Below are positions 33,076 to 42,259 of a stretch of DNA of 64,000 nt, piece by piece. This DNA is from Salibacterium lacus (GTDB taxonomy: Bacteria > Bacillota > Bacilli > Bacillales > Marinococcaceae): positions 186,001 through 250,000 of the forward strand of contig NZ_JBHUML010000003.1 in NCBI RefSeq assembly GCF_042684865.1, given 5' to 3'. Below the pieces are notes generated by a model. That model ran no database searches and was not told the DNA's origin. It saw only the letters and a list, made by a program, of their open reading frames with translations. A program made the position numbers and the translations under genes. Position 1 is the first letter of the stretch, and each line of letters begins with the position of its first letter.

Positions 33076-34320
33076 ATGAGTACGGATTTACAGGTGTCCG
33101 AATTGCCGGAGAGTGAAACCCTCAGACTGATTGAATGGCTGGCATCCTTTGGAGAAACGAAAGAAGGCGGTGCAACACGCCTCCTCTACTCTGACAGCTG
33201 GCTTGAGGCGCAGCGCGGGATTTTTGAAACGTTTCGGGACAGAGGATTAACCCCTTTTTTCGATGATGCCGGAAATCTCTACGGCAGAGTGGAAGGAACA
33301 CAGCAGACATCTTCGGCTGTCGTCACCGGCTCCCATATCGATACAGTTGTCAACGGCGGGAAATATGACGGCACGTATGGCATTGTCGCGTCCTATCTTG
33401 CAGTGACCCGGCTGATGGAAGCGTACGGACCGCCGAAAAAAACGATCGATGTTGTTTCTCTGTGTGAGGAAGAAGGCAGCCGTTTTCCCATCACGTTCTG
33501 GGGATCCGGTCATATTACGGGGCAGTATGCGGGCGAAGATCCGAAAGATTACATAGACAAAGAGGGAGTGTCTCTGGAAACAGCCATGCATAAGGCTGGT
33601 TTCGGAAAAAACCAGTATCCGGCTCCGCATCGTTCTGATATCGAGTGCTTTGTGGAAATGCATATCGAACAAGGACATGTTCTGGAGAAAAATGGCTGCT
33701 CCGTCGGCGTTGTCGAGGGAATCGTCGGACAGCGCCGCTATCACATTCATGTCAAAGGAGAAAGCAATCATGCCGGAACAACCCCGATGACGTTCCGCAA
33801 AGATGCTATGGCAGCCGCATCGGAAATGATTCACTGGATTCACCAGGAAGCCTTTACCGATGATCATCTTGTCGCCACTGTTGGACAAATCGAAGCACGG
33901 CCGAATACGGCAAACGTCATCGCAGGTGATGTTGTGTTTTCTCTCGACATCCGTCACCACCGACAGGATGTACTGGATGCCTTCTGTTCTTCCGTATTCA
34001 CCCAGCTGGAAGAAACAGCTGAACAAAACGGCGTTTCCATGCAGGCATCGAAATGGCTGGATGTCTCTCCGGTTTCCATGGATCCCGGCCTGACGCGCAG
34101 AGCTCTTGAGCAATGCAGCATGCATAGCATACCGACCCACCCTATGTTCAGCGGCGCAGGGCATGACGCCCAGGTATTTGGAAACCATTTTCCCACCTCC
34201 CTGCTCTTTGTGCCGAGCCAAAATGGTATCAGCCATTCCCCTCAGGAATTCACCTGCCGGGAAGATCTTGAAAAAGGTGTACGTATGATGACAGAATTTC
34301 TTTATACCATTGCCTGGTAA
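33076..34320 (+). CDS. pucF: allantoate amidohydrolase (M20 family)
   Basis: A 414-residue metal-dependent hydrolase removing a ureide carbamoyl group from allantoate. M20 metal-site motifs are seen: TGSHIDTVVNGGKYDG (His, Asp), DVVSLCEEEGSRF (Glu pair), VEMHIEQG (His), and the C-terminal SGAGHDAQVF (His). N-carbamoyl-L-amino-acid hydrolases share this fold, but the position between pucR and pucG makes allantoate the best substrate. First gene of the five- or six-gene ureide operon; ribosome binding site AAAAGGAGG. Confidence 0.93.
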   Translation: MSTDLQVSELPESETLRLIEWLASFGETKEGGATRLLYSDSWLEAQRGIFETFRDRGLTPFFDDAGNLYGRVEGTQQTSSAVVTGSHIDTVVNGGKYDGTYGIVASYLAVTRLMEAYGPPKKTIDVVSLCEEEGSRFPITFWGSGHITGQYAGEDPKDYIDKEGVSLETAMHKAGFGKNQYPAPHRSDIECFVEMHIEQGHVLEKNGCSVGVVEGIVGQRRYHIHVKGESNHAGTTPMTFRKDAMAAASEMIHWIHQEAFTDDHLVATVGQIEARPNTANVIAGDVVFSLDIRHHRQDVLDAFCSSVFTQLEETAEQNGVSMQASKWLDVSPVSMDPGLTRRALEQCSMHSIPTHPMFSGAGHDAQVFGNHFPTSLLFVPSQNGISHSPQEFTCREDLEKGVRMMTEFLYTIAW

Positions 34321-34337
34321 AAGGAGAGATAATCGAT

Positions 34338-35585
34338 ATGACGCAGCCATTTGTTCCAGCGAAACGAACCATTATGACCCCGGGACCCGTCGAAGCGGAG
34401 CCGCGTGTGCTGAGAGCCATGAGCACACCGATACTCGGACAGTTCGATCCTCTTTTCACTTCCATGATGAATGACGTCATGGCAGACCTGCGCCGGGTAT
34501 TTCAGACGTCCAATCACTGGGCCTTTCCCATTGACGGCACGTCCCGGTCCGGACTGGAAGCTGTATTATGCAGCATCATTCATCCGGGGGATAAAGTGCT
34601 TGTCCCTGTGTTCGGCCGGTTCGGACAGCTTCTTACAGAGATTGCCGAACGTTACGGCGCCGAGGTATTCACGATGGAGTGCGAGTGGGGGACGGTGTTC
34701 GAACCGGCCGAGGTGATCGATGAGATCGAGAGGATACAGCCGCACATCGTGGCCGCTGTCCACGGGGAAACGTCAACCGGTTGTCTCCAGCCGCTCCAGG
34801 AAATCGGCCGGTGCTGCCGGGAGATGGGCAGTCTTTTTGTCGTCGATGCCGTAGCGTCACTGGGCGGTACAGACGTAAAAGTCGATGAATGGTATGTAGA
34901 CGCCGCTATCGCCGGTACACAGAAGTGTCTCTCCGTTCCATCCGGAATGGCGCCTATCACTTACAATGAGCGGGTGGAACAGGTGGTAAACGCCCGCAAA
35001 AAAGTCGAACAAGGGATTGCAACAGCCGAAGACGAGTTGGAAAAAAGAAAACAGCCGCCGATCGCTTCCAATTATTTTGACCTGAGCCAGCTCCAGGATT
35101 ACTGGAGTCCGCGCCGGCTGAATCACCATACCGAAGCGACTACCATGCTGTACGGCCTGCAGGAGGGTCTGCGTATTGTTCTCGAAGAAGGACTCGAAGA
35201 GCGCTTCAGGCGCCACCGGTTTCATGAGCAGGCATTAAAAGTGGGGCTTCAGGCTATGGGATTATCGTTGTATGCCGATCACGACGCCAAACTTCCGATG
35301 GTCACCTGCGTGACCATCCCCGATAACGTAGACGCAGACGCCATCCGGCATCTAATGCTGGAACAGTTCGGGGTGGAAATCGCAGCATCTTTCGGTCCAC
35401 TGAAAGGAAAAATCTGGCGTATAGGCACGATGGGATACAGCTGCCGGCGCGAAAATGTTCTTTTCACGTTGTCTGCCCTTGAAGCGGCTCTTCTGTCCCA
35501 TCATGTACCGATTTACGCAGGACACGCGGTGCAAAAAGCGCTGGAAGTGTATCAAAGAAACACAGAAGGGGTGCAGGAGTCATGA
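34338..35585 (+). CDS. pucG: (S)-ureidoglycine-glyoxylate aminotransferase
   Basis: A 415-residue PLP enzyme of the alanine-glyoxylate aminotransferase class V group. N-terminal TIMTPGPVEAEPRVLRAM, the GTSRSGLEAVL phosphate-binding turn and the PLP lysine in AIAGTQKCLSVPSG are seen. It transfers the amino group of ureidoglycine to glyoxylate, giving oxalurate and glycine. Stop overlaps the start of the next gene by four bases, so translation is coupled. Confidence 0.94.
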   Translation: MTQPFVPAKRTIMTPGPVEAEPRVLRAMSTPILGQFDPLFTSMMNDVMADLRRVFQTSNHWAFPIDGTSRSGLEAVLCSIIHPGDKVLVPVFGRFGQLLTEIAERYGAEVFTMECEWGTVFEPAEVIDEIERIQPHIVAAVHGETSTGCLQPLQEIGRCCREMGSLFVVDAVASLGGTDVKVDEWYVDAAIAGTQKCLSVPSGMAPITYNERVEQVVNARKKVEQGIATAEDELEKRKQPPIASNYFDLSQLQDYWSPRRLNHHTEATTMLYGLQEGLRIVLEEGLEERFRRHRFHEQALKVGLQAMGLSLYADHDAKLPMVTCVTIPDNVDADAIRHLMLEQFGVEIAASFGPLKGKIWRIGTMGYSCRRENVLFTLSALEAALLSHHVPIYAGHAVQKALEVYQRNTEGVQES

Positions 35586-37192
35586 AGGAGCATCTTGGAA
35601 CCTATCCTTACGCGTCAAAACGCACCACCACCGCGGCTTCCAAAGGAATGGTCACCACCTCGCAGCCGCTTGCTTCACAAGCTGGACTCGATATGCTCAA
35701 AAAAGGAGGTAACGCGGTCGATGCCGCTATTGCGACAGCCGCCTGCCTGACTGTGGTGGAACCCTGTTCCAACGGAATCGGCGGCGATGCCTTTGCGCTC
35801 GTCTGGATCAACGATACACTGCACGGATTAAACGCAAGCGGTCCGGCTCCGAACCATCTTTCCGTGGAAGAAGTGAAACAGCAGGGGTACGGCGAAATGC
35901 CGGAACGCGGATTTCTACCCGTGACCGTACCGGGTGCTCCCGGCGCATGGGCCGCTTTGTCCGAACGATTCGGCCGTCTATCTCTTGAAACCGTGCTCGA
36001 ACCGGCAGTCACGTACGCACGGGACGGGTTCCCGCTTTCTCCTGTAACCGCACGAAACTGGCAGAACACGATGGAATCCCTGAAACAGGAGCTGAGCGGT
36101 CCTGCCTTTGATGCCTTCTTTGAAACATTCGCTCCCGGCGGTACCGTCCCGGCAGCAGGCGATATATGGAAATCCGAAGCCTTCGCTAAGACGCTTGAGG
36201 ACATCGGCGCGTCCAAAGGCGCCTCTTTTTACGAAGGAGACCTTGCCGACCGCATCGATGCCTTTTCCAGGGAACACGGCGGTTTTATCCGAAAAGGGGA
36301 TTTGAGCCGGTACACCCCGGAATGGGTTACCCCTGTCTCCATTTCGTACAAAGGATACGACATCTGGGAGACGCCCCCGAACGGGCAGGGGACGATTGCT
36401 TTAATGGCCATGAACATATTAAAATCCGACTTTTTTCCGGAAAAAGAACAGACAGACACCTACCACAAACAGATTGAAGCGATGAAACTGGCTTTTGCGG
36501 ACGGGGAACAATATATTACCGATCCAAAAGATATGACGGTCCAGCCGGAGGAGCTGCTTTCACAGAAATACGGCGCCATGCGGCGGGAATCCATCGGAGA
36601 TAAAGCCGCCGTACCGAGCGCCGGCACGCCGCAGCACAGCGGAACCGTTTACCTCGCTGCCGCCGACGGCGAAGGAAATATGGTATCGTTTATTCAAAGC
36701 AATTATTACAACTTCGGCTCCGGTCTGCTCGTCCCGGGCACCGGCATTCTCCTTCAGAACCGGGGACGCTGTTTCTCTCTGGACAGCGGGCATGCCAATG
36801 TACTCCGGCCGAATAAAAAAACATACCACACCATCATTCCGGGTTTTATCACGCAGGGACATCAGCCGGTCGGCCCGTTTGGTGTGATGGGATTTTATAT
36901 GCAGCCGCAGGGGCATCTGCAGGTGGGAATGAATATGATTGATTTTCACCTGAATCCCCAGGCGGCCCTCGACGCACCGCGCTGGCAGTGGATGGGCGGG
37001 AAAACCGTCCGGCTGGAGAGATCCGTGCCCCCGCATATCGCACAAGCGCTGAAGCAGGCGGGGCATGACGTGGAACTGTCGGTGGATTCCAATGAAATGG
37101 GACGCGGACAGGTGATCTGGCGGGACCCGGACACCGGCGTTCTTTACGGCGGAACGGAACCGCGTACCGACGGATCGGCTGCTGTGTGGTAA
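35582..37192 (+). CDS. gamma-glutamyltransferase-family hydrolase, oxamate amidohydrolase-like
   Basis: A 536-residue Ntn hydrolase proenzyme. The self-processing threonine is in QHSGTVYLAAADGEGNMVS (about residue 355), after which the small subunit begins; the N-terminal KGMVTTSQPLASQAGLDML and NGIGGDAFALVW are typical of the family. No signal peptide is seen, so it acts in the cytosol, unlike classical Ggt. The HpxW-type branch hydrolyses oxamate to oxalate and ammonia; placement after pucG, which forms oxalurate, supports that reading. No oxalurate carbamoyltransferase lies in the window. Confidence 0.82.
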   Translation: MKEHLGTYPYASKRTTTAASKGMVTTSQPLASQAGLDMLKKGGNAVDAAIATAACLTVVEPCSNGIGGDAFALVWINDTLHGLNASGPAPNHLSVEEVKQQGYGEMPERGFLPVTVPGAPGAWAALSERFGRLSLETVLEPAVTYARDGFPLSPVTARNWQNTMESLKQELSGPAFDAFFETFAPGGTVPAAGDIWKSEAFAKTLEDIGASKGASFYEGDLADRIDAFSREHGGFIRKGDLSRYTPEWVTPVSISYKGYDIWETPPNGQGTIALMAMNILKSDFFPEKEQTDTYHKQIEAMKLAFADGEQYITDPKDMTVQPEELLSQKYGAMRRESIGDKAAVPSAGTPQHSGTVYLAAADGEGNMVSFIQSNYYNFGSGLLVPGTGILLQNRGRCFSLDSGHANVLRPNKKTYHTIIPGFITQGHQPVGPFGVMGFYMQPQGHLQVGMNMIDFHLNPQAALDAPRWQWMGGKTVRLERSVPPHIAQALKQAGHDVELSVDSNEMGRGQVIWRDPDTGVLYGGTEPRTDGSAAVW

Positions 37193-37214
37193 TCTACTAG
37201 GAGGAGGAAATAAG

Positions 37215-38531
37215 ATGAATACATGGGATACAGTAATTCGAAACGGAGAGGTCGTCCTGGGCGGCCGCGTGGAACAACTCGATATCGGCATCCGGGACGG
37301 CATCATCACCACCCTCGGCAGACGCCTCGATGACACGGCGGAGTGGGAATATGATGCGGCGGGTTTCCACGTGTTTCCGGGATTGATAGATGTGCACGTC
37401 CATTTCAACGAGCCCGGCCGCACCGACTGGGAAGGGTTTCAGTCAGGGTCGCAAATGCTTGCCGCCGGTGGATGCACAACCTATTTTGATATGCCGTTAA
37501 ATGGAGTACCTTCCACCGTCACACGGGAAGCCATGTTGCAGAAAAAAGAACATGCCGGCCATCATTCCATCCTTGATGCCGGGTTGTGGGGTGGACTGAT
37601 GCCGGGTCATGTCCAGGATATAAAGGATATGGCCGATGGCGTCATTGGATTTAAAGCTTTTATGGCTCCATCCGGTAACCCTGAGTTTGAAAAATCGGAC
37701 GATCAGACGCTCTTGGATGGCATGAAAGAAATTGCCGACTGCGGGAAAGTCCTTGCGCTCCATGCTGAAAGTGCCCCGATTATAGAGCACATGAAGAGCC
37801 GGCAGACCGGGACAGATGCCGATTCATATGCACGTTCGCGCCCGGCAGAAGCAGAATCCGAAGCAGTCCGCCGGGCTCTTTCCTTTGCCCGTATTACCGG
37901 ATGCGCTCTTCATTTTGTCCATATCAGCAACGCTGAAACCATCCATATCATCGATCAGGCAAAAAAAGAAGGGATGGATGTGACGGTGGAAACGTGCGCA
38001 CATTACCTGCTGTTCAACCATGATACACTCCTCACCTGGGGAGCTTCCGCCAAATGCGCGCCGCCGCTCCGCGGAGAACAGGAAAGGCAGGCACTCGTGC
38101 AGTGTCTTTTGGACAACAAAATCGATATGGTCACCTCTGACCACTCCCCCTGCCCTCCAGAGTTGAAAGACACCGACGATATGTTTCAGGCGTGGGGCGG
38201 GATTAACGGAGGGCAGTTCACCCTGTCCGCCCTGATCGAGACGGCCCTCGGCCACGATGTACCGCTCTCCCGCGTGGCAAAGTGGGGAGCGCAGGCACCG
38301 GCCCGCCGTTTTCAGATGGAAGACACAAGAGGCGCTGTCCAAGAAGGGCTGCATGCGGACCTGAGCATCGTGGACCTCAGAAGAGAGACCCGTATCACAA
38401 AGCAGGATCTTTACACAAAACACCGGGAGAGCCTCTATGAAGGACACACTTTTCCCTGCCGGATCGTCCGCACCTTCCAGCGTGGACGTACGGTTTATGA
38501 TCAGGCACAGGGAGCGGTAGAACAACCATAG
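37215..38531 (+). CDS. pucH: allantoinase
   Basis: A 438-residue amidohydrolase opening the allantoin ring to allantoate. Metal ligands are seen in GLIDVHVHFNEPG (two His), FKAFMAPSGN (carbamylated Lys), LALHAESA and LHFVHISNAE (His), and TSDHSPCP (Asp). AllB family length. Strong AGGAGGAGG site 23 bp after the previous gene. Confidence 0.94.
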   Translation: MNTWDTVIRNGEVVLGGRVEQLDIGIRDGIITTLGRRLDDTAEWEYDAAGFHVFPGLIDVHVHFNEPGRTDWEGFQSGSQMLAAGGCTTYFDMPLNGVPSTVTREAMLQKKEHAGHHSILDAGLWGGLMPGHVQDIKDMADGVIGFKAFMAPSGNPEFEKSDDQTLLDGMKEIADCGKVLALHAESAPIIEHMKSRQTGTDADSYARSRPAEAESEAVRRALSFARITGCALHFVHISNAETIHIIDQAKKEGMDVTVETCAHYLLFNHDTLLTWGASAKCAPPLRGEQERQALVQCLLDNKIDMVTSDHSPCPPELKDTDDMFQAWGGINGGQFTLSALIETALGHDVPLSRVAKWGAQAPARRFQMEDTRGAVQEGLHADLSIVDLRRETRITKQDLYTKHRESLYEGHTFPCRIVRTFQRGRTVYDQAQGAVEQP

Positions 38532-38556
38532 GTAGACAGGAAAGGATGACGCCGAC

Positions 38557-39117
38557 TTGGACTGGACACTTCAAAAGCAATTATTTCTGGGTTTTTTCCG
38601 GGCGGGAATTTTCGGGTACGGCGGCGGTCCCGCTTCCATTCCGCTCGTTCACAAAGAAGTCGTGCAGGGATACGGCTGGATGAGTGATGAAGAATTTTAC
38701 GATATTCTTGCGATCGGTAATACGCTTCCCGGCCCCATTATGACAAAAATGGCGGGATACATCGGCTACCGTATCGGTGGCGTAACCGGGCTTTTCAGCG
38801 CACTGACCGCCTCTGTTTTCCCAACGGTGGTGCTGATGATCGTTTTGATTGGAGCTCTTCTGTCATTTCAATCGTCTCCGATCGTTCAAGGGATGACAAG
38901 CGCCATTGCTCCTGTTGTCGGGGTCATGATGCTCACCCTGACCTACAATACGCTGAAAAGTACCAAAGGCCGGACGGGATGGTTATTTGTCACCGTCTTT
39001 ACACTGCTTAGCATTGTTGTTCTCGAACTTCTGAACATTCACCCGGCGTTCTGGATCGCCCTGCTTCTGATTATCGGCGTGATGTACTGGAGAAAACCAG
39101 CATCACCTGAAGAATAA
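38557..39117 (+). CDS. chromate transporter-family (ChrA) half-size protein 1
   Basis: A 186-residue membrane protein with about six hydrophobic segments and the ChrA signature FGYGGGPASIPLVHKEVV and GNTLPGPIMTKMAGYIGY. Half-size ChrA proteins work as pairs, and the second half is the next gene. TTG start, AAAGGA ten bases upstream. Being last in the ureide operon, it may export a pathway product (oxalate, oxamate, oxalurate) rather than chromate; this is inference. Confidence 0.88.
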   Translation: MDWTLQKQLFLGFFRAGIFGYGGGPASIPLVHKEVVQGYGWMSDEEFYDILAIGNTLPGPIMTKMAGYIGYRIGGVTGLFSALTASVFPTVVLMIVLIGALLSFQSSPIVQGMTSAIAPVVGVMMLTLTYNTLKSTKGRTGWLFVTVFTLLSIVVLELLNIHPAFWIALLLIIGVMYWRKPASPEE

Positions 39118-39142
39118 TGCGCCTGTTGGAGGTTTTTTCATC

Positions 39143-39673
39143 ATGATTTTCTGGGAATTGTTTATGGCTTTCTTTATACCGGGGATTGTAGGATACGGCG
39201 GCGGCCCGGCTTCCATCCCCCTGATCAAACATGAAGTCGTCGAACGCTACAGTATGGTGACGACAGAACAGTTCGGCGAAATGCTCGCGCTCGGCAACAC
39301 ACTGCCGGGTCCCATCGCAACAAAAATGGCGGGATATATCGGTTATGAAGCAGCCGGCATCCCCGGGGCCGCAGTAGCATTATTTGCAACCATCGCGCCG
39401 TCCCTCCTGGCGATGATCTTTCTGCTCAGCCTGTTGTATACATTCAAAGACTCCCCGCGCGTCAAAAAAATGACGCTTTATATCCGTCCGGCTGTTGCGG
39501 TGCTCCTCGGCGCTCTTGCCGTGCAGTTTTTTCAAAGCGGGATGACCGATGCCGGGATCACCCACACTATCATTTTAGGCGCCGGCAGTCTGTTTTTGTT
39601 TGAACGGACCAGACTTCACCCGGCGTTTGTCATATTGGCTGCCCTGCTTTACGGTGTTATTTTTCTTTCCTGA
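39143..39673 (+). CDS. chromate transporter-family (ChrA) half-size protein 2
   Basis: A 176-residue partner of the preceding protein: VGYGGGPASIPLIKHEVV and GNTLPGPIATKMAGYIGYE repeat the signature, with about five hydrophobic segments. 25 bp after protein 1, ribosome binding site TTGGAGG. A terminator follows. Confidence 0.88.
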   Translation: MIFWELFMAFFIPGIVGYGGGPASIPLIKHEVVERYSMVTTEQFGEMLALGNTLPGPIATKMAGYIGYEAAGIPGAAVALFATIAPSLLAMIFLLSLLYTFKDSPRVKKMTLYIRPAVAVLLGALAVQFFQSGMTDAGITHTIILGAGSLFLFERTRLHPAFVILAALLYGVIFLS

Positions 39674-39733
39674 CAGCTTTGTTGATAGATCGGGGCGGCA
39701 TGAAAGGATGCATCCCATAACCATCCAAACGAT

Positions 39734-39765
39734 GAACCGGCGTGCTTGGTGCAGCCGGTTCTTTC
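39734..39765 (+). terminator. terminator of the ureide/ChrA operon
   Basis: GAACCGGC pairs with GCCGGTTC, followed by TTTCTGTTT. Repeat array A3 begins three bases later. Confidence 0.75.
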
Positions 39766-39768
39766 TGT

Positions 39769-39894
39769 TTCACCCGCCGGATCCGGGGATTTGCGTACCA
39801 TATGTAGAACCATACCAGCCGAATGAAAGACGTTACATGCCAAGTAAGCCGGATTACAAGCCAACGCAGGCAAAAACCGCCCGTATGCTGTGTT
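39769..39894 (+). repeat. 21-bp phased degenerate repeat array A3 (6 units)
   Basis: Six units starting at 39769, 39790, 39811, 39832, 39853 and 39874, each 21 bp, with cores TTCACCCGCCGGA, TTTGCGTACCATA, CATACCAGCCGAA, GTTACATGCCAAG, ATTACAAGCCAAC and a degenerate last one. Same consensus as A1 and A2 (TTTACNTGCCGAA), plus orientation, between convergent genes. Confidence 0.75.
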
Positions 39895-39915
39895 TCCGCG
39901 GCCGGCAATCTGCCT

Positions 39916-40347
39916 TTACCACCCGCTGGGGCTGCGGTGTTTCTGCTGCAGCCAGGTCACCCAGTCGCCGCTTGCGATGTGCTCCCCAAGCCCGGCCGGC
40001 TGGTTCCAGTAATACGTGTAAGCTTCGATGTCCCGACCCTTTTCGTCCGTGACAGTCACGATGTCACGCACGTACATACTGCCGGCTGTATCACCTTCAT
40101 CGTATCCTTCAAGTCTGTCCAGCTCCTGCAGTACATCATCGTACTTGTCGTTTTGTATGTACATGATGTCACCTTGAATAATCGTGTTTCCTTCTTTTAC
40201 AAGACAGGGAAAGCGTCCATGAACGGCTGCGTACAGCCGGCCTGTCATCACCGCACTTCGTTCTTCTTCCGTCCGTTCTTTCAAGATTAGTTCATAGTTG
40301 TGAAGACCTGTGCGCAGCGTCCCGTAAACAAATACCGGGAGGTTCAT
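39916..40347 (-). CDS. gamma-glutamylcyclotransferase-family protein
   Basis: A 143-residue protein with the glycine-rich start PVFVYGTLRTGLHNYELI and the catalytic Glu in LDRLEGYDEGD (about residue 80). The family releases 5-oxoproline from gamma-glutamyl amines or peptides. ATG at 40347, ten bases after AAAGGAG, chosen over an ATG three codons upstream that has no spacing. Single-gene unit. Confidence 0.85.
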   Translation of the reverse strand: MNLPVFVYGTLRTGLHNYELILKERTEEERSAVMTGRLYAAVHGRFPCLVKEGNTIIQGDIMYIQNDKYDDVLQELDRLEGYDEGDTAGSMYVRDIVTVTDEKGRDIEAYTYYWNQPAGLGEHIASGDWVTWLQQKHRSPSGW

Positions 40348-40386
40348 ACATACCATGCTCCTTTCCTTCTATCATAATACACAAAT

Positions 40387-40416
40387 CGGGCACCCGTCGT
40401 ATAGGACGGATGCCCG
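40387..40416 (-). terminator. terminator candidate of the catalase gene
   Basis: CGGGCATCCGTC pairs with GACGGGTGCCCG on the minus strand. The following ATTTGTG is a poor T run, so efficiency is uncertain. Confidence 0.55.
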
Positions 40417-40462
40417 TTTGCATAATGAGAATAAATCGAGAGTTTCCGTGTTTCAGAGATTC

Positions 40463-41932
40463 TTAGACTTCCTGCTCTTCCGGTACGTGCAGTCCTACGC
40501 CTTCTGCAACCCGGCGGCCGTAATCCGGATCTGCTTTGTAGAAATGCTTGATCTGACGAAGCTTGATTTCATCTTTTTTCACAGCACCCAGATCGCCGAC
40601 GATGGCATCAATCAGACGCTGTTTCTCGTCTTCTTCCATCATGCGGTAAAGGTCACCGGCCTGGGTATAATGGTCTTCACTGTCATAGTTGACACTGTCT
40701 GCCTGACCCTCTACCTCAAACGGATCGATTCTGCCGCGGTCGGTTTCAGTCGGGCCATCGAAACTGTTCGGCTCGTAGTTGAGCGATCCGCCGCCGTTGC
40801 CGTCCGTTCTCATAAAGCCGTCACGCTGATAGTTGCTCGTGCCGCTCACCGGACGGTTGACCGGAATCTGCTCGTGGTTGGCTCCGACGCGGTAACGGTG
40901 GGCATCCGAGTAAGCAAACAGGCGGCCCTGCAGCATTTTGTCCGGAGAAGCTTCGATGCCGGGTACGAAGTGACCCGGGGAGAACGCAGCCTGCTCTACT
41001 TCTGCGAAATAGTTTTCAGGATTTTTGTTCAGCACCATGCGGCCGACTTCGATGCGTGGATATTCATCTTTCGGCACGGTCTTGGTGACGTCAAAGATAT
41101 CCCACTTGTGGTGTTTATAGTCTTCATACGGAATGACCTGAACGTACAGCTTCCAGGACGGGAAGTCACCGTCTTCAATCGCATTGAAGAGATCTTCTGT
41201 ATGATAGTCCGGGTTTTCACCGGCAATCTTATCAAATGTCGCCTGATCCAGGGATTTCACGCCCTGTTCACTAACGAAGTGATATTTTATCCAGAATGCT
41301 TCGCCTTCTGCGTTCACCCATTTAAAGGTGTGGCTGCCGTAGCCGTTCATGTGACGATACGTTGCCGGTAGTCCGCGGTCGCCGTGCAGATAAGTAACCT
41401 GATGGAGTGATTCAGGGGAATGAGACCAGAAGTCCCATACCATGTTCGGATCCTTCAGGTGTGTTCTCGGATCGCGCTTTTGCGTGTGGATGAAGTCCGG
41501 GAACTTGATAGCATCACGGATAAAGAAGATCGGTGTATTATTGCCGACAAGATCATAGTTTCCTTCCTCTGTGTAGAACTTCACGGCGAAACCGCGCGGG
41601 TCACGTACCGTGTCTGCCGAACCTGCTTCCCCTGCAACCGTGGAGAAACGGATGAACATCGGTGTGGTTTTACCGACTTCACTCAGGAAGTCCGCTTTGG
41701 TATATTTGGAGATTTCGTCGTTGGTTACTTCAAAGTAGCCGTGTGCGCCGGCACCTTTTGCGTGAACAACCCGTTCCGGAATACGTTCACGGTTAAAGTG
41801 GGCCAGTTTTTCCAGCAGATGAACGTCCTGAATGACAGTCGGTCCTCTGGACCCCGCTGTAATGGAATGCTGGTTGTCTCCGACCGGTGCACCTGAGCCT
41901 GTGGTAAGATTTCTACGGTTATCTTCACTCAT
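40463..41932 (-). CDS. katA: monofunctional heme catalase
   Basis: A 489-residue clade-3 small-subunit catalase dismutating hydrogen peroxide. Distal His in ERVVHAKGAGAHGYFEV, Asn in DLVGNNTPIFFIRDA, and the heme-ligand Tyr in GRLFAYSDAHRYRVG (about residue 340) are present, followed by NHEQIPVNRP. Start ATG eight bases after GAGGTGA. A PerR box and promoter lie upstream, so induction by peroxide is expected. Confidence 0.97.
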   Translation of the reverse strand: MSEDNRRNLTTGSGAPVGDNQHSITAGSRGPTVIQDVHLLEKLAHFNRERIPERVVHAKGAGAHGYFEVTNDEISKYTKADFLSEVGKTTPMFIRFSTVAGEAGSADTVRDPRGFAVKFYTEEGNYDLVGNNTPIFFIRDAIKFPDFIHTQKRDPRTHLKDPNMVWDFWSHSPESLHQVTYLHGDRGLPATYRHMNGYGSHTFKWVNAEGEAFWIKYHFVSEQGVKSLDQATFDKIAGENPDYHTEDLFNAIEDGDFPSWKLYVQVIPYEDYKHHKWDIFDVTKTVPKDEYPRIEVGRMVLNKNPENYFAEVEQAAFSPGHFVPGIEASPDKMLQGRLFAYSDAHRYRVGANHEQIPVNRPVSGTSNYQRDGFMRTDGNGGGSLNYEPNSFDGPTETDRGRIDPFEVEGQADSVNYDSEDHYTQAGDLYRMMEEDEKQRLIDAIVGDLGAVKKDEIKLRQIKHFYKADPDYGRRVAEGVGLHVPEEQEV

Positions 41933-41964
41933 CCATGATCACCTCATTGAATTATTATATACAT

Positions 41965-41994
41965 CTATAATAACACTTATTAATGAAAAATCAA
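41965..41994 (-). promoter_or_regulatory. katA promoter
   Basis: Minus strand TTGATT (41994-41989), 17-bp spacer, ATTATA (41971-41966), about 35 bp upstream of the start codon and just downstream of the PerR box. Confidence 0.6.
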
Positions 41995-42001
41995 TACTAA
42001 A

Positions 42002-42016
42002 TTATAATAATTTTAA
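42002..42016 (-). promoter_or_regulatory. PerR box upstream of katA
   Basis: TTATAATAATTTTAA matches the PerR consensus TTATAATNATTATAA at all but one fixed position. It lies 70 bp before the start codon, beside the -35 box. The rest of 42017-42224 holds no gene; an isolated GCACTA-N20-TAGTGC pair lies at 42062-42093. Confidence 0.8.
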
Positions 42017-42224
42017 TTAGTTCGCTTTCGAACCTATCCGTTTATTCATATTTTCTCTCGTGCACTAAACAAAGAGAACACAGATTATAGTGCGGCCCGT
42101 CATCAAAAATACACAAAAAGAGATGATAACCGGATGGGGTTGAGAAAAAAGCGGACATTGTCATCAATTACGAATCGTCATTGATAATGAGGAAGATACA
42201 TATTTTCTTCTCTGGAAGATACAG

Positions 42225-42259
42225 AAAAAGCTGCTCCCCCGCAGGGGAACAGCTTTTTT
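42225..42259. terminator. terminator of the HU gene
   Basis: AAAAAGCTG(CT/TT)CCCC arms around GCAG with T runs on both strands; overlaps the HU stop codon. Confidence 0.85.

Noticed and set aside
42062..42093. GCACTA-N20-TAGTGC upstream of katA as another copy of the 52-bp array motif
   Set aside because: Single pair, spacing one base longer and flanks unlike GGAACCACTA/TAGTGTCC; could be chance.
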